Part shown: positions 42,257 through 54,059 of the stretch, piece by piece
Layout of the letters: each line of letters starts with the position of its first letter
Position numbering within the stretch: position 1 is the first letter of the stretch
From: Serripes groenlandicus
Lineage: Eukaryota; Mollusca; Bivalvia; Cardiida; Cardiidae
NCBI GenBank assembly: GCA_031761405.1
Contig: JASEVX010000012.1
Coordinates: 23,857,165-23,921,164 of the forward strand
Length of the DNA stretch: 64,000 bases
Direction: 5' to 3'
Notes under the pieces: generated by a model
Database searches by the model: none
Seen by the model: only the letters and a program-made list of their open reading frames with translations
What the model was told of the DNA's origin: nothing
Program-made: the position numbers and the translations under genes

Positions 42257-44577
42257 AAAAGAAACATCTATCCAAATGAAAGAGTAATTGAAATCATGCA
42301 TTATAAAAGGATTAAATGCTCCCGAGAAAACCAATACCTGTGCCGTCCGAATTTTACTCTACAGTATACACCTAAGCTGGCCGCTGTTTCCTTTAAAGGG
42401 TGTTTAAGCTTGCCAAATCAATTAAGGATGCGTGACCATACACTGTTAATTACCATTGTTTACGAGTGTCATTCCAAACAAATTATAAATGTAACCCCTT
42501 TTCCCAATAAACCTATCATATACATGTATGTATTTGTAACTTGCCGGGATGTGTCGATACCGTCATGGTACAATGTGATATATGCACAAATTGGTTTCAC
42601 AAATCTTGTGTTAATGCACCTGTGGATATTACGACAACAGATGCGGACTTTAATTGTAACTTTTGTTAATTATTTGGCTATTATAATGATAAGATATGTG
42701 ATTAAATTGGCAACATTTAAGTTTTTTACTTATAACAGCCTTCAAATACAAATTTGGTTTATACGACGGTAAAGAAAGGTTATTGGAATTAAGAAATTGT
42801 TTAAATAAGCAAATTTTCCTTTTCCCACAATGTTTTCAATATATGTTGCTTTTTACTGTTTACACAGCAAGAAAAAAACATTTAACTTATTTGTTATAGA
42901 TTAGTATTATAGTTGCATATATATATAATTACTAGAAATAAATTAAGATTTAAAGTGTTGTATATATATATATACTTATTGTTTATTTGTTATTTAAATT
43001 GTTCTGCCCCTTTCAAGTACCCTACAGAATAGAATGTTGCATGGATCATTTGCCTCGTAGTATGGCACATGGAAAACTGTTGAAAGTTACAAAGTAGAAA
43101 ATGAAGAGGCCAACAATAACTAGAACTCATGACCCTTCAATCGAGTGTAAAGGAGAGGATATAATTGAAGCAAAACCTATGGCTAGTTACTAGCAACCTA
43201 TTCTATTCTTGCAATGTTTTCAAATTTCGTCCGCTGCAGATGCGTCAAAAGACATTTACTTGTCGGAAAATCAATCCATCAATTCTCTTTATTGATATCT
43301 ATAGATATGATATAAAGAGGAAAGTCGTTAAAACACTTTACAAAGAGATTCCATTTCAGCATGATCTTGATTTTTGGTTTATTCTATATCACTGATAAAA
43401 GCAATCAAACACATTATATATTTACAAAGAAAACCCCGGATATGATCATATGTAACAAATTATACACAGTTGCCCATCTTTAATTAAACATTTTTTACAA
43501 CAAATCATAGCGTCCGCAGATTTGCTCTATATTCTATTGCGTCGGCATTTTCCCTCTATATATTTGTCCGCAGATCGCGTCCGCACTTTAGACCCTCCCC
43601 CCATACCGTTGTATTATTTATAAATAGAATTCGACGATCACGATTTCTCTGCAAATGTGTTACTCTCATTTTAAATGCATTTTATGACGCACATATTTGT
43701 TTTTTAATTCTTTATACTATATTTATATGGCCGACAAGGCACAAAGAAAATATTTTCAATTCTGTTTTTATCTACATTTTCAATGCGTGATTGAAAATTC
43801 AAATACCGTATCTGGAGCTTAAATCGGAAATAGTTCTCCCTGTAGCAGTTCACTCATTGAGATTTATAAATCTCTCCGCATTCATGTTTTAAAATACAAT
43901 GTTTCATTTTATTTCGTAATTCTCTTTGAATATAAGAACCACATAAGAAAACAAAGACGATATAAATATATCATTATTTCAAAAATCGTGATACATTTGA
44001 AAAGTAAGAGCAAGTATTGAGTACTACTTTCACGCGTATGAAATTCATGGAATTTTAAATAAGACGAACGGCTTTAGAATTGCAGCTACTAAATTTGTTT
44101 GTTCCAAACAAATAAAAATAAGAAATATTTTGAAAATATGTCTCAAATATATGCCTGTTTATCGGTCGTGTTCTCCTCAGTTCGTAACCTAGTTTCATAT
44201 TGCCAAAATATAAAGGGAAGTAACCGGAAGGAAAATGTAAACTTAGAAAAACGCTTCCATGACATTGACGAATTATGCAGACAAAAAATTAACATGCTGT
44301 ATGGTTCAGTTTATGTTCCAAATTAAGTTTGAAATTATACAACAATGTCAATGAAATTTAACTGTTTAGCTGATATTATATTTCGAGGGTGGTCTAATTT
44401 ATAATCTAATATATCCTTAATGAAAAGCACTTGTACATACTAAGACTAATGATTGGCAAGATTACTCATGATCATTTCAATTACTGTTCATGATCAATAA
44501 TTAGTTGGCTGTGTGTATTTTTCAACCTACCTTAGAATGGAGATTGATTATTAACAATGAAAGGCTTCAATTATATT
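42257..44577. other. Gene-poor AT-rich stretch
   Basis: No recognised exon. An open run of 158 codons at 42296-42772 has no family features. TA microsatellites lie near 42917 and 42962, and a TTAA-MITE remnant (gcaatgttttcaaatttcgt, ccgctgcagatgcgtc) near 43210-43265. Confidence 0.5.
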
Positions 44578-44965
44578 TCAATGAAGGACATTCACTTCGT
44601 TGACAAAAAAATGCAAGTTATGATACATTTTCACTTGACCCCACCCCTGATGTTCCAATATGCCCCTCAGTTGATAACTGTTTGTTCAACTACTATAATG
44701 TAAGTGTTATGCATCACTGCAGTATGGATTTCCGGCGACATTGATGCGTTGCATCAACCTTTTCTTGTCTTTCAATGAAGGACATTCCTTCGTTGACAAA
44801 AAAATGCAAGTTATGATACATTTTCACTTGACCCCACCCCTGATGTTCCAATATGCCCCTCAGTTGATAACTGGTTCTTTGCAACTACTATAATGTAAGT
44901 GTTATGCATAACTGCAGTATGGATTGATGCGTTGCATCGACGTTCTCTTGTACTTATCATTGCTA
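44578..44965. repeat. Tandem duplication, about 194 bp x 2
   Basis: tcaatgaaggacattc begins copies at 44578 and 44772. They share ttgacaaaaaaatgcaagtt, cacttgaccccacccctgat and gtaagtgttatgcat. The second copy lacks about 20 bp near its end. Confidence 0.9.
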
Positions 44966-45120
44966 CGATATCTTTTCTGGACTTGTGTAGATTGAAAACT
45001 GAAAGGGTCTTTTCCAAACTAAATACAAAATGCCAACAGCTTAATAGTTAACACTGCAAAGTGATATTGCAATAACTTAAAGTTAGAATGTCAATTAATG
45101 CTTCAGTCACACCAAACTAG

Positions 45121-45234
45121 TTTTCAAAACGTCCGAACCCGTCCTAACCAATCCCGTCTGTAGTCAGTTTAAACCCATTTTCAAAACGTCCGAACCCGTC
45201 CTAACCAATCCCGTCTGTAGTCAGTTTAAACCCG
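45121..45234. repeat. Tandem duplication, 57 bp x 2
   Basis: ttttcaaaacgtccgaaccc begins units at 45121 and 45178, identical over almost the whole unit. It lies 0.8 kb upstream of the AP-3 beta start codon. Confidence 0.95.
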
Positions 45235-45984
45235 TTCGTAACTAGTTCTACTCTGTCACTTATACGTCGAAATCCATCCTAACTAGTTCGTAACATGGTT
45301 ACCGTCATTTTGGACCAAAACGGGCCCGGACAAAACCGGTGTTTAGCATTCTTTACTTTCACTTTCAAAAAAGGTCAAAATAATAAAAGTTATCAAATCA
45401 ATCATTTCCAGTGCATCCTATACATATTAGCAATGATTTTCGGTCTCTGTCTGACTCAGTGGTGAATCTTATAAACCCGGGTTCTGAATCCGAGCCAGAC
45501 ATACAGGTTTGAAAGTATGACAAGCAGTCCGTTTACTGATAATTTAATTAGTTAATGATTACTTCGTCTAAGGTTTGGTATGAAGATGTTCTTTCCGTTT
45601 AAGTTTAATTATTTCAAAAGCTGAATAGTGAATACCGTATTTTTGTTGTCGTATGCCTTCAATCAGGGTCGTAGATCTACGTCCCTGCTTCAATCTAAGG
45701 TATATTGGTAAGATTCTGACACAAATCTACTGAATGAAACTTCTTCACAATTGTCCTTCTGTGTACAGATTAAATATCTTTATTTACTTTAAAGGAGTAA
45801 AGGGTTGTCTATCAAAGATAGGATGAGTTTAATTGGAGTTAAGTACCGTTGCAAAAAGAATGGATAAGAAAATATTATTGATTATAAAATCCGGTATCAC
45901 AGGTACCGGTGATGCTCCCGGAATATAATATTTCTCAACGTTTCGGATTAAGATTAGCTGAAGAAAAGCGAACAATCCGAATGA

Positions 45985-45993
45985 ACCGGAAAT
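45985..45993 (+). promoter_or_regulatory. ETS-like site in the AP-3 beta promoter region
   Basis: accggaaat lies 54 bp before the start codon. There is no TATA box. ETS sites and TATA-less promoters are usual for housekeeping trafficking genes. The transcription start is not visible. Confidence 0.3.
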
Positions 45994-46046
45994 TTGAGGG
46001 ACGTTGACAGTTGGCAGACTGATTTTTCACAAAATTTCGCGTTAAA

Positions 46047-46177
46047 ATGTCGGGTAACGGGGGTTTCCAAGCCTCAAGCGGGTACAATGAACGACCGCCT
46101 TCTTCAACAGGAAGTGCAGACGCAGATATGGCCACAGATCCAGCGAGCAGCAGTTTCTTCAACACAGATTTTAAAAG
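46047..46177 (+). CDS. AP3B1: AP-3 beta exon 1
   Basis: Start codon in aaaATGt. It encodes MSGNGGFQASSGYNERPPSS and on to FFNTDFKR, 43 codons plus two bases, then the donor ag|gtaaat. The variable, Ser/Gly-rich N-terminus before the first helix is usual for the family; the aligned part begins at FFNTDFKR. Upstream stops in frame support this ATG. Confidence 0.85.
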
Positions 46178-46270
46178 GTAAATATCACCGTCTTCCTAGC
46201 ATCAATTTATGTCATGTGAGATGTCGCTGACAGGGGTCCAGCCTCCGAGTCGTCAACAATACATTTGCAG

Positions 46271-46453
46271 TTTATCCCTTCCCCATATACAGACACTGTC
46301 TGACGCTTCAGCAGCAGACGACTGTTAAAAACATTGTGACAAAAAGAGAACTTTCAATTTACTGAGAGTTTTCAATTATTTTCATATGTTTTCCAAAATT
46401 GTTTCAGTCTTCTGCTGTAGATGTGTTGTATATATGAATGTGGGAAAGGGTTA
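46271..46453. mobile_element. TTAA-type MITE, decayed
   Basis: Left end atcccttccccatatacaga, gcagcagacgact, and right end aatgtgggaaagggtta. The central hairpin is degraded. Confidence 0.6.
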
Positions 46454-46459
46454 TCAACC

Positions 46460-47395
46460 TTATGATTTTGGTTCTCAGAATATTTGTCCACAATAGTTCC
46501 GTAATAATGCCAGGATTCCACTCACTGACATGGCTAAAATACTGTACAGCAGACGACTTTTGAAAACACTTTCAATGAGCAGGTGCAGGTGACACACCGT
46601 GCTCCACGGAGCAATCCATTCTAGTTATTGAAACTGATAAGTTGAGTTTGGTAAGAGTGAAACCAATTAGAATTAGATTAGATCATTTTATATAATTACG
46701 AATGAATTATTATAATACTAGCTTTGAAGTAACCATTATTATATGCATTGAAGACTTTTGTCCCATATGATTAAAGATTGTTTTTTAACGCTGTTTATCT
46801 AATAATGAATTGGAAATTATCTCGTCATTTGGTTACCTATAAATATAAACTGAAACTTCTTATGTCACCATTTATTTTGAAACTTAGCGTCAATACATGA
46901 AATTAAATAGGTAATCTATTTTTTTTTAAATTTGTAATATATCAGACAATAAGACAGGGAAATTTATTTCGTAGATGTATGGTGAATTATCTGTATATCA
47001 AAAATATTTAAATACATCTACACTCAAAGTAAAATAGTAAATTGTCTATTAAACTTAGAGCTTTAACTTTTAGATGGATTGCATGTCAAACCGTCATTGA
47101 TTGAAAATACAGGGTTTGATCCTCTAATTGGTATCAATGTGTGAGTGACAATCGTGTGTGACAGTGTGTGTATGATGAGATAAGAATTTTTTTATTAAGT
47201 GACATGTGTGAAACAGTTTTGTATTCAATTGAAGAGGGGGGGGGGGGGGGGGGTCGAAACATAAAAAGAACTTTATTAAAATAATTATTTTAAATTGCGT
47301 GTTCCTTTTTCTTTTTCCCTTTCACCTTATGCAAGCATGTCGAGAGCCTAGTTTTGATTTTATCTTCATTAAATCTGAAATAAACCAGAACGAAA
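46460..47395. other. AP-3 intron 1 sequence without clear features
   Basis: AT-rich. It has a small MITE trace (acagcagacgacttttgaaa, near 46549) and a poly-G run of about 18 at 47237-47254. No exon was recognised. Confidence 0.5.
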
Positions 47396-47645
47396 TTACA
47401 TGTTTAGCTCAGTCAGTAGCAACGCTGGCTGTCAATCCAGGGGTTGTGAGTTTGATCCCCAGCTTGGCCAAACATTGTCCACCAATGGGCTATCAGTCTA
47501 TTTTGAAAAGCAGCCAGTTGCTTGGAAAGAATGTTGTATGAAGTACTGGGGTGAGAAAGCCAAAAAACATAATTTTATGAGTGGGTGAACTGGTCTCCGT
47601 GATATGACTACAAATTGTTGAAAACGGCGTTAAACCCCAATCAAT
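47396..47645 (+). mobile_element. tRNA-derived SINE, best-preserved head
   Basis: A box tagctcagtcagtag (47405-47419) and B box gagtttgatcc (47448-47458) are close to tRNA consensus. The body matches the SINE at 2536-2831 through aaaacggcgttaaacccc and the tail aatcaatct. No clear target duplication. Confidence 0.8.
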
Positions 47646-47901
47646 CTAATAATATTTAAACATAATTTATCTTTTGATATACATATACTATATGGTAGAT
47701 ATAACTAAATATTTATATCAAAACATCCCTGTTTTCAATTATGGAGACATCTGATCGAAAAATAGCTAGCTGAAATAACAATCAAGGTGACATCAATAAT
47801 ACCGACTATCTAAACTACATTACCATAGCAACAGGTCCCGGTAGAACTCGGTCCCGGCAAATAGTAGTCCCCCTCTTTTCAGCAAGTACACTTTCATTTT
47901 G

Positions 47902-47977
47902 TGAAATATTCCATACTTCTGTCTACACGTTTTCAGAGTTGTCTGCGACAGATTTGTTGTATGTGGGAAAGGGTTAA
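47902..47977. mobile_element. TTAA-type MITE end fragment
   Basis: Keeps ttttcagagttgtctgcgac and the end tgtgggaaagggttaa. Confidence 0.55.
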
Positions 47978-48404
47978 ACAGTTAAGACTTTGTCCCTTTG
48001 GCTGAGAAGCATTTCCGACACCAAAATCCAAACAAAAACAAATTAACCAATCCGCGACTTCATGATTCGCTCAGTTAAGCATTTTGATTCTGTGTCTGTT
48101 TAAATATGTCGCTTGCATAAGTGCTACTGGAGCAGATTTTGTAGTACTGGAGGACACGAGTCCGTGATTGCGATTTTATATTTTGTCTATTCTCTTAGAC
48201 GTTACGTGGTTACATTACAATATGTAACATTAAAATATTGAGACTAGAGATTGCAAATAAAAGATAATTGAAGTGAGTGTTTAATCCACCAAACTAGGAA
48301 AAATGAAATATCGGCAAATAATTCATAAAAAAAACCGTCATAGTACAAGAATGTCAACCATTTTTCTTGTAATCAGATCTACTAATTCTATGGTCTGTGT
48401 TGTC

Positions 48405-48615
48405 ATACCCTTTCTGTCATACTACAATTCTGCAGCAGACGACTTTGAACATATTTGGTCAAAAAATAGAACATCTCTGTAATTAAATGGATTGCCTATG
48501 ACTAAAAGTGGAAAACATTGTGGCAAAAGGAGAAATTGCTCGTTTTGAGCAATTTCTTCTTTCGTCACTATGTTTCCAAATAGCTGTCTGTTGTAGAGGC
48601 ATCGGAAAGGGTTAA
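48405..48615. mobile_element. TTAA-type MITE, near full length
   Basis: Ends accctttctgtcatac and ggaaagggttaa. A complete central hairpin (aggagaaattgctcgttt / gagcaatttcttctttc). Confidence 0.8.
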
Positions 48616-48904
48616 TTAATTGTAGAATATAAAAGTAACATAAGGAATAATTACTCATTTTGACACAATGTTTCAATTGAATTAAATAAATATATTTGCA
48701 TTTCTAAACAATTCCATATTTTTGTTTTCAAAGTCATCTTCTTTAGGATTGAACATTGTGTTTTGGGTAAAAAGATGAACTTAACAGGGAAAGGTTTGAT
48801 ATAAATAAAACAATGTCATGTGTACTCGTGTCCTAATTATTATGATTTTTCATAGAGAGTAACATCAAAGAACAACATTTATCCTCATTATTTGTTTTTA
48901 CCAG

Positions 48905-48980
48905 GCATGAAGATTTAAAGATGATGCTAGACAGTAACAAAGATTCCCAGAAGTTGGATTCTATGAAAAGGATCATAGGA
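48905..48980 (+). CDS. AP3B1: AP-3 beta exon 2
   Basis: Acceptor tttttaccag, donor gga|gtaagt. The first base completes Arg. It encodes HEDLKMMLDSNKDSQKLDSM then KRIIG, the first trunk helices, closely matching the family. Confidence 0.95.
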
Positions 48981-49002
48981 GTAAGTAGAAAATTCTGATA
49001 AT

Positions 49003-49245
49003 ATATTGATTGATTGATTCGGGTTTTGACACCGTTTCAACAATTTTTCTGTCATATCACGGCAACCAGTTCACCTACTTATGCGTTTCCTAGTTTTCCC
49101 ACATCAGTACACCACACAACATACTTTCCAAGCAACTGGCTACTTTTCCATATAGACTGTTAAACAGCCCATTGGTGAAAGACGAAAGACCCAGGTCACT
49201 GTAACTTCTGTCAAACGTCGGAAAGAATGTTGGCCAAGCTGGGAT
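49003..49245 (-). mobile_element. SINE, reverse strand, lacking most of the tRNA head
   Basis: The plus strand starts with tail complement (tgattgattgattcggg), then tatcacggcaaccagttcac and ggccaagctgggat at the end. Same family as 2536-2831. A poly-G run follows at once. Confidence 0.75.
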
Positions 49246-49694
49246 GGGGGGGGGGGGGATCATGCTTATTCTCACACTGTATTGAATTTCCCCCCTAACA
49301 TTTAATGCAAGTGGGTATTTTTTTACATAGACAAAGAATGAAAAATGTCTCATTTTGTTAATAAAATCAATTTTCCAATAAAGTTCTCTTCTTGTCTTCA
49401 AATCCTATATTGGATTTGGACACTGCATTAAGACGCCAAATCGCTAGAAGTACCTCATATGTTTGTTTCACCTGACCAAACCAAACCAAAAAGAAAAACA
49501 CTGACCCAAATCTAGTTCCAGCTGTAACAAAATGGTCTGGTCAAAATCTAATTTAAACGTTAAACAGTTTTGTTCGGTTGTTATTTTCTGCTGTCTGTCT
49601 AGGCAGGGAGACACATAGGAATCACTGCTGAGTGCTCTATCGTCTACCATGCTAACACTTACTGACATACTGACAGATGACACATGTGTTCTCT

Positions 49695-49923
49695 TTAACC
49701 CTTTCCCTCATACGACAATTCTGCAGCCGACGACGTTGAACATATTTTGAAAGAAAAAGAACATCTCTATAATTGAATGGATAACCTATGACGAAAAGTG
49801 GAAAACATTGTGTCAAAAGGAGAAATTGCTTGTTTTGAGCAATTTCTTCTTTTGTCACTATGTTTTCAAAAAGCCGTCTGCTGCAGAGGTGTCAGAAAGT
49901 GTCTATATGAGGGAAAGGGTTAA
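49695..49923. mobile_element. TTAA-type MITE, full-length 229-bp copy
   Basis: TTAA at both ends, inverted ends aaccctttccctcatac and tatgagggaaagggtt, central hairpin intact, and both subterminal blocks (gcagccgacgacg, gccgtctgctgcagagg). Opposite sense to the 7186 copy. Confidence 0.9.
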
Positions 49924-50147
49924 CACTGATTTTGTTACTTTACTCAGTCTTAAAGGTGCTGAACTCCAGATTATAGATATTATAGTCAAAGTTTTAAAAC
50001 TGTTCAAAAGTTGTCTTGAAATATTAGAATCATAATTCTGGGATAAAATTAGAGTACAATAAACATCTAAATATTGATTGTTTATGTTTTTGAAGCTGTT
50101 TAAAAGATTTAAAAAAAAAAAAAAAAAAATATAAATTGATATTTCAG

Positions 50148-50222
50148 ATGATTGCTAAAGGAAAGGATGCTTCAGACTTGTTTCCAGCAGTTGTTAAGAA
50201 TGTGGTTTCAAAAAACTTAGAG
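50148..50222 (+). CDS. AP3B1: AP-3 beta exon 3
   Basis: Acceptor tatttcag, donor gag|gtgagt, exactly 25 codons in phase 0: [20 protein letters not shown] then SKNLE. This is among the most conserved trunk segments. A MITE begins six bases after the exon end. Confidence 0.95.
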
Positions 50223-50228
50223 GTGAGT

Positions 50229-50456
50229 TTGACCCTTTCCCACATACAACAATTTTACAGCAGCCGACATTGAAAACCATGAGGCGAAAATAAGGAAATA
50301 CTTCATAAATGTCAATACAATTATTGAATAGAGTTGAAAACATTGTGGCAAAAGGAGAAATTGCTTGTTTTGAGCAATTTCTTCTTTTGTCACAATGTTT
50401 TCAAAAATCTGCTGCAGAGGTGTTCGGGAAAGCGTTTATATGTGGGAAAGGGTTAA
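50229..50456. mobile_element. TTAA-type MITE flush against the exon 3 donor
   Basis: The left end gaccctttcccacatac starts within the donor's own intron bases (left TTAA now ttga). The right end gtgggaaagggttaa is intact. Central hairpin ggagaaattgcttgtttt / gagcaatttcttctttt. Confidence 0.85.
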
Positions 50457-50531
50457 CATGAGGACTAAACAACGATTGAAAAATCTATTCCATATCAAAT
50501 CTAAAATCTGATAAATTAATATAGTTTGCAA

Positions 50532-50600
50532 TTAACCCTTTCTCTGAAACATAAGACGGTTGACAATCTGTATACATTGTGTGAAACGAAAAGTTACTAA
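50532..50600. mobile_element. TTAA-type MITE left-end fragment
   Basis: ttaaccctttctctgaaaca and agacggttgacaatc. The rest is lost or replaced by the repeat at 50610. Confidence 0.5.
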
Positions 50601-50609
50601 AAAAAACTA

Positions 50610-50820
50610 TTTTTAGCTCCACTGACTGAAACCCAGTCAAGCATATGTCATTGTGAATTGCCTGTCATGCATGCATCTATTTGTTGATTTATCGTTTCAA
50701 ACGCCATCTCCTCTGTAACCACTGGACCAATTTGGATAAAGTGTCATAGGTAGCATCCTCTCATTGTCCTTACCTAAATTCCTTCTAAATTTTTGGATCT
50801 TTCCAAAATTCTAGTTTTGT
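50610..50820 (+). repeat. Hairpin-headed dispersed repeat, agctcc type
   Basis: agctccactgactg / cccagtcaagc weakly keeps the hairpin of the 20475 copy. The body reads ccactggaccaatttggata, agcatcctctcattgtcc and ttccaaaattctagttt. Confidence 0.6.
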
Positions 50821-50880
50821 ATATAAGTCATAATAATGCATATCTTTGCACAAAAGCCATGATCATGTCAATGTTCACGA

Positions 50881-51030
50881 TTTAAACCCCTTTTCCCACA
50901 TACAACAAATCTGGAGCAAATTGAAAGTATAAAGGCAAAACTAAGGACAATCTCAGTAAATGAAAGTATCATCATTAAATTGCAAAGGCTCGTTTTTATC
51001 AATTTTAGAAAACTCGTTTGATAAAATTTC
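50881..51030. mobile_element. TTAA-type MITE remnant
   Basis: Left end ttttcccacatacaacaaat with the ctggagcaaattgaaag block. The right end is not recognisable. Confidence 0.5.
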
Positions 51031-51078
51031 GTATTGAATGACCACTCATGTAATATCCTCTATTTATTTATTCCACAG

Positions 51079-51174
51079 GTGAAAAAACTGGTGTATGTGT
51101 ATTTGACGAGATATGCAGAAGAACAGCAGGATCTTGCCTTACTGTCTATCAGTACATTCCAGAGGGCTTTAAAG
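51079..51174 (+). CDS. AP3B1: AP-3 beta exon 4
   Basis: Acceptor ttattccacag, donor aag|gtaagg, 32 codons in phase 0: [20 protein letters not shown] then [12 protein letters not shown]. It is practically identical to vertebrate AP-3 beta and diagnostic for the large adaptin subunits. A MITE starts 13 bp past its end. Confidence 0.97.
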
Positions 51175-51187
51175 GTAAGGAAATTGT

Positions 51188-51395
51188 TTAACCCTTTCCC
51201 TCATACAGCAAGTCTGCAGCAGACGATTTAAAAAACATCTTGGTAAAAATTTGGTATGAGTATAATATATTTACTGAATTGAGTTCAAATTATAATGGCA
51301 AAAGTACAATGTGCTCATTATCAGGAATATCAGCTCTTGCCATAATGTTTTCAAATGTCGTTTGCTGCAGATGCATCTGCAAGTTTGATAGGGTT
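51188..51395. mobile_element. TTAA-type MITE, worn right end
   Basis: Left end ttaaccctttccctcatac is perfect and starts 13 bp after exon 4. Blocks gcagcagacgattt and gtcgtttgctgcagatgc follow. The right end is now gatagggttgtag. Confidence 0.75.
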
Positions 51396-51474
51396 GTAGA
51401 ATGCGTCAAACAAGTTGGTTAGGCTTAAACGTAACATTTATAGGTTAAACACTTAAAAATTGGTTTAAACCTTT

Positions 51475-51605
51475 CCCTCAAACAACAATTCTGCAGCAGA
51501 CGACTTTGAACATTTTATGTAAAAAAATAGAAAATCTTTTATGGAGATTTCACTATGTTTTCAAAGTTGTCTGCTGCAGATTTGTTGTATGTGGGATAGG
51601 GTTAA
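51475..51605. mobile_element. TTAA-type MITE, short form without central hairpin
   Basis: About 131 bp: ttaaacctttccctcaaaca, then ctgcagcagacgactttgaa, then gttgtctgctgcagat and gtgggatagggttaa. Deletion of the middle leaves arms of opposite sense adjoining. Confidence 0.75.
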
Positions 51606-51698
51606 AACTGGTTTGGTCTACAAAAAGGTTGCCAAGGAGAGAGCTTCCTAAATAAGCTTTAAGCTTTCTGCTCAATCCTGTTTATACTTATATTTGAT

Positions 51699-51828
51699 TG
51701 CTTGGGAAGATTGTTGTGTGGAGTACTGGTGTGAGAAAACCAGAAAATGCATGAATAGGTGAACTGGCCGCCGTGATATAACTGAGAAATTGTTAAATGC
51801 GGCGTTAAACCCCAATCAATCAATCAAT
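51699..51828 (+). mobile_element. 5'-truncated SINE with 12-bp target-site duplication
   Basis: Only the 3' part of the SINE is present (tgcttgggaagattg to caatcaatcaat). The exact 12-mer cttatatttgat flanks it at 51687-51698 and 51829-51840. Confidence 0.85.
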
Positions 51829-51954
51829 CTTATATTTGATATTAAGCGTAATACATGTAAATTAGAATATAAATAATATATTGTTGAAACCAAAAAGGTT
51901 GCCTCTATAGCCTTTTGCTTGATACACCATGTTCAAAGAACATCGCCATTATTA

Positions 51955-52410
51955 TACCCCCAGATACGTAGTATATGGGGGCTATATAGGAGTCACGCTT
52001 GTCGGTCGGCGTGTTGCGCTGAAATTATTTTTAAATGAGTTATGGCCCCTTGAATTTCTCATACATAGTTGGTCTGTAGCCATTTCTTGTGAACACTTTT
52101 TCTCAGCAACCCTTGGTCAGAATTCAATATAACTTCACAAGAATAATTGATACCAAGCCTAGTTGTGCATATTGTCGGCGTGTTACACTGGAATTATTTT
52201 CATACATAGTTGGTCTGTAGCCATTTCTTGTGAACACTATTTCTCAGCAACCCTTGGTCAGAATTCAATATAATTTCACAAGAATGATTGATACCAAGCC
52301 TAGTTGTGCATATTGTCGGCGTGTTGCACTGGAATTATTTTTAATGAGTTATGGAATTTCTCATACATATGTATATTGTCAGGCACCAGCTGGGGTTATT
52401 CATCACCTTC
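51955..52410 (+). repeat. Hairpin-headed repeat, tacccccag type, with three internal units
   Basis: Head tacccccagatacg / tatatgggggc, then gtcggtcggcgtgttgcgct. The block gtcggcgtgtt returns near 52173 and 52316, each followed by gaattatttt, giving three uneven units of about 140-170 bp with cagcaacccttggtcagaat. Confidence 0.7.
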
Positions 52411-52598
52411 AGTGATATTTCTAGTTTGTGTATGCCTGACCCGATAATTTAATGGTAGGGGCAGGTAGCTCCAGACCATTAAATCGCTCGACATGGTTCA
52501 TTTGCTTGTTTTTGATATTAAATTTTATTTCTTTCATTTTAAAATGGTCACCTATTGGAACACATTTTTTCCTGCAATGTGAATAGCAAATACTTCTG

Positions 52599-52741
52599 CA
52601 GAGATCCAGATAAGGAGGCGTATACAGCTCTTTTCCCCACAATATCTCTCTTATCATCCAACCAAACCCTATGATGTGGGTTATAGGGTCAAATAAGGAT
52701 TTTAGAAAATGAAAAATGCCCCTTATCTAGAACTATGCTTC
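52599..52741. mobile_element. tctagataagg MITE, short form
   Basis: Ends gcagagatccagataagg and ccttatctagaacta are inverted. The interior accaaaccctatgatgtggg keeps one half of the hairpin stem of the 1405 copy. Confidence 0.6.
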
Positions 52742-52750
52742 TGTACGGTG

Positions 52751-52960
52751 TTGACCCTTCCCTAATACAACAAATCTGCAGCAGACGACTTTAAAAACAT
52801 TTAGGCAAAACAATGGAACATTTTTATGTATGAATGTATAATTGATAGTTCTCTAATAGATTTGAAAACATTGTGACAGAAGGAAATTGCTTGTATAGAA
52901 AAGTTGTCTTCTGCAGACACATCAAAATGTGTCTGCAAGCTGCAATAGGGAAAGGGTTAA
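52751..52960. mobile_element. TTAA-type MITE, decayed
   Basis: Ends gacccttccctaatacaac and aatagggaaagggttaa. gcagcagacgactttaaaaa is kept; the central hairpin is lost. Confidence 0.65.
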
Positions 52961-53010
52961 GCACTTGTCAACTTGAACAGAGAACTAGAGTAATTTAAGC
53001 CTTGTTATTT

Positions 53011-53150
53011 GACTCTTTCCCACATACAATAAATATGAAGCAGACAATTTGAAAATGCCTTGACAAAAATATGGAAAATCTCAATAAAAAAAGAAACAAT
53101 TATTGAATGAAGTTGGAATCATTCTGAAGAAAGAACAAATTGCTCAAATT
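53011..53150. mobile_element. TTAA-type MITE left half
   Basis: gactctttcccacatacaat, agcagacaatttgaaaatgc, gaacaaattgctcaaattg. It stops about 70 bp before exon 5. Confidence 0.55.
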
Positions 53151-53223
53151 GAACATGCTTATTCAACTTTGGATTCAAAAGTTTTTTCATATTGGTGTTA
53201 ATTCATTGTTCAATTTTACACAG

Positions 53224-53384
53224 GACCCCAATCAGTTGATAAGAGCCAGTGCCCTGCGTGTGTTGTCGAATATTCGGGTACCAATGATTGCCCCGATAAT
53301 GATGTTGGCGATCAAGGAGGCAGTGATGGACATGTCACCCTATGTGAGGAAGACGGCCGCTCATGCCATTCCAAAAATTTACAG
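53224..53384 (+). CDS. AP3B1: AP-3 beta exon 5
   Basis: Acceptor caattttacacag, donor ag|gttgga. 53 codons plus two bases: [53 protein letters not shown]. Conserved adaptin HEAT repeats. The donor lacks the usual A at +3, the weakest donor in the gene. Confidence 0.95.
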
Positions 53385-53898
53385 GTTGGATTTCTTTTCT
53401 ATACTTTTCCTTCATTCATACATTTTAGACGCCCCAACTTTCAAATGCATAGTGACAAAAAGAGGAAAGTGTTCAAAACAAGCAATTAATCGTTTGCTGT
53501 TCAAAAAATTAATAGACTGACATTATTCATAAGGATAAGATATAATCAAAACGTGAGGTATATCAAAACATTTTTATCTACTGCAATAGAAGCATGTTTA
53601 AACTTCCAGAAAATATCTTTGTTATTTTCATATCTTCAATAGTTTTGAGTTTAACTTGCTACAAATGTTGGGGAAGGGTGATATTTTAGTATACACTTAC
53701 TTACTTATCCCTCTTATCTACGTCCCTGATTATACTTCCATTTACAGAGACTTTTCTGTCTGTGCCAAGATCATTTCATAATTGCCTGCTTGCATATAAG
53801 TGGTGTGTTGGAGAGTGGGGTTAAACACACTGTTTTGTAAATACTTTGTTTATGTTAAAAACTGACGACTTGACATACAGATTTATTGATATTTCCAG

Positions 53899-53965
53899 TA
53901 TTGACCCTGAGCAGAAAGATCAATTAGTTGAAGTGATAGAGAAACTGTTGTCTGATAAAACTACT
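53899..53965 (+). CDS. AP3B1: AP-3 beta exon 6
   Basis: Acceptor gatatttccag, donor act|gtaagt. It completes Ser and encodes IDPEQKDQLVEVIEKLLSDK then TT. Phase 0 at its end. Confidence 0.95.
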
Positions 53966-54059
53966 GTAAGTATTGTCAACCTAGATTTTAGTGTGTAAAA
54001 AGGAGAATCAAGTAGATATACTCATGTGAACTACTGCATCTTTTATGTTAAACCATAAT

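Noticed and set aside
42296..42772. 158-codon open frame
   Set aside because: No motif, no splice context and odd composition (Ile-, Tyr- and Met-rich from AT-rich DNA); probably chance.
47237..47254. Poly-G tract as a G-quadruplex regulator
   Set aside because: Simple homopolymer runs recur at several places (1567, 39927, 49248, 56673) inside repeats; no sign of function.
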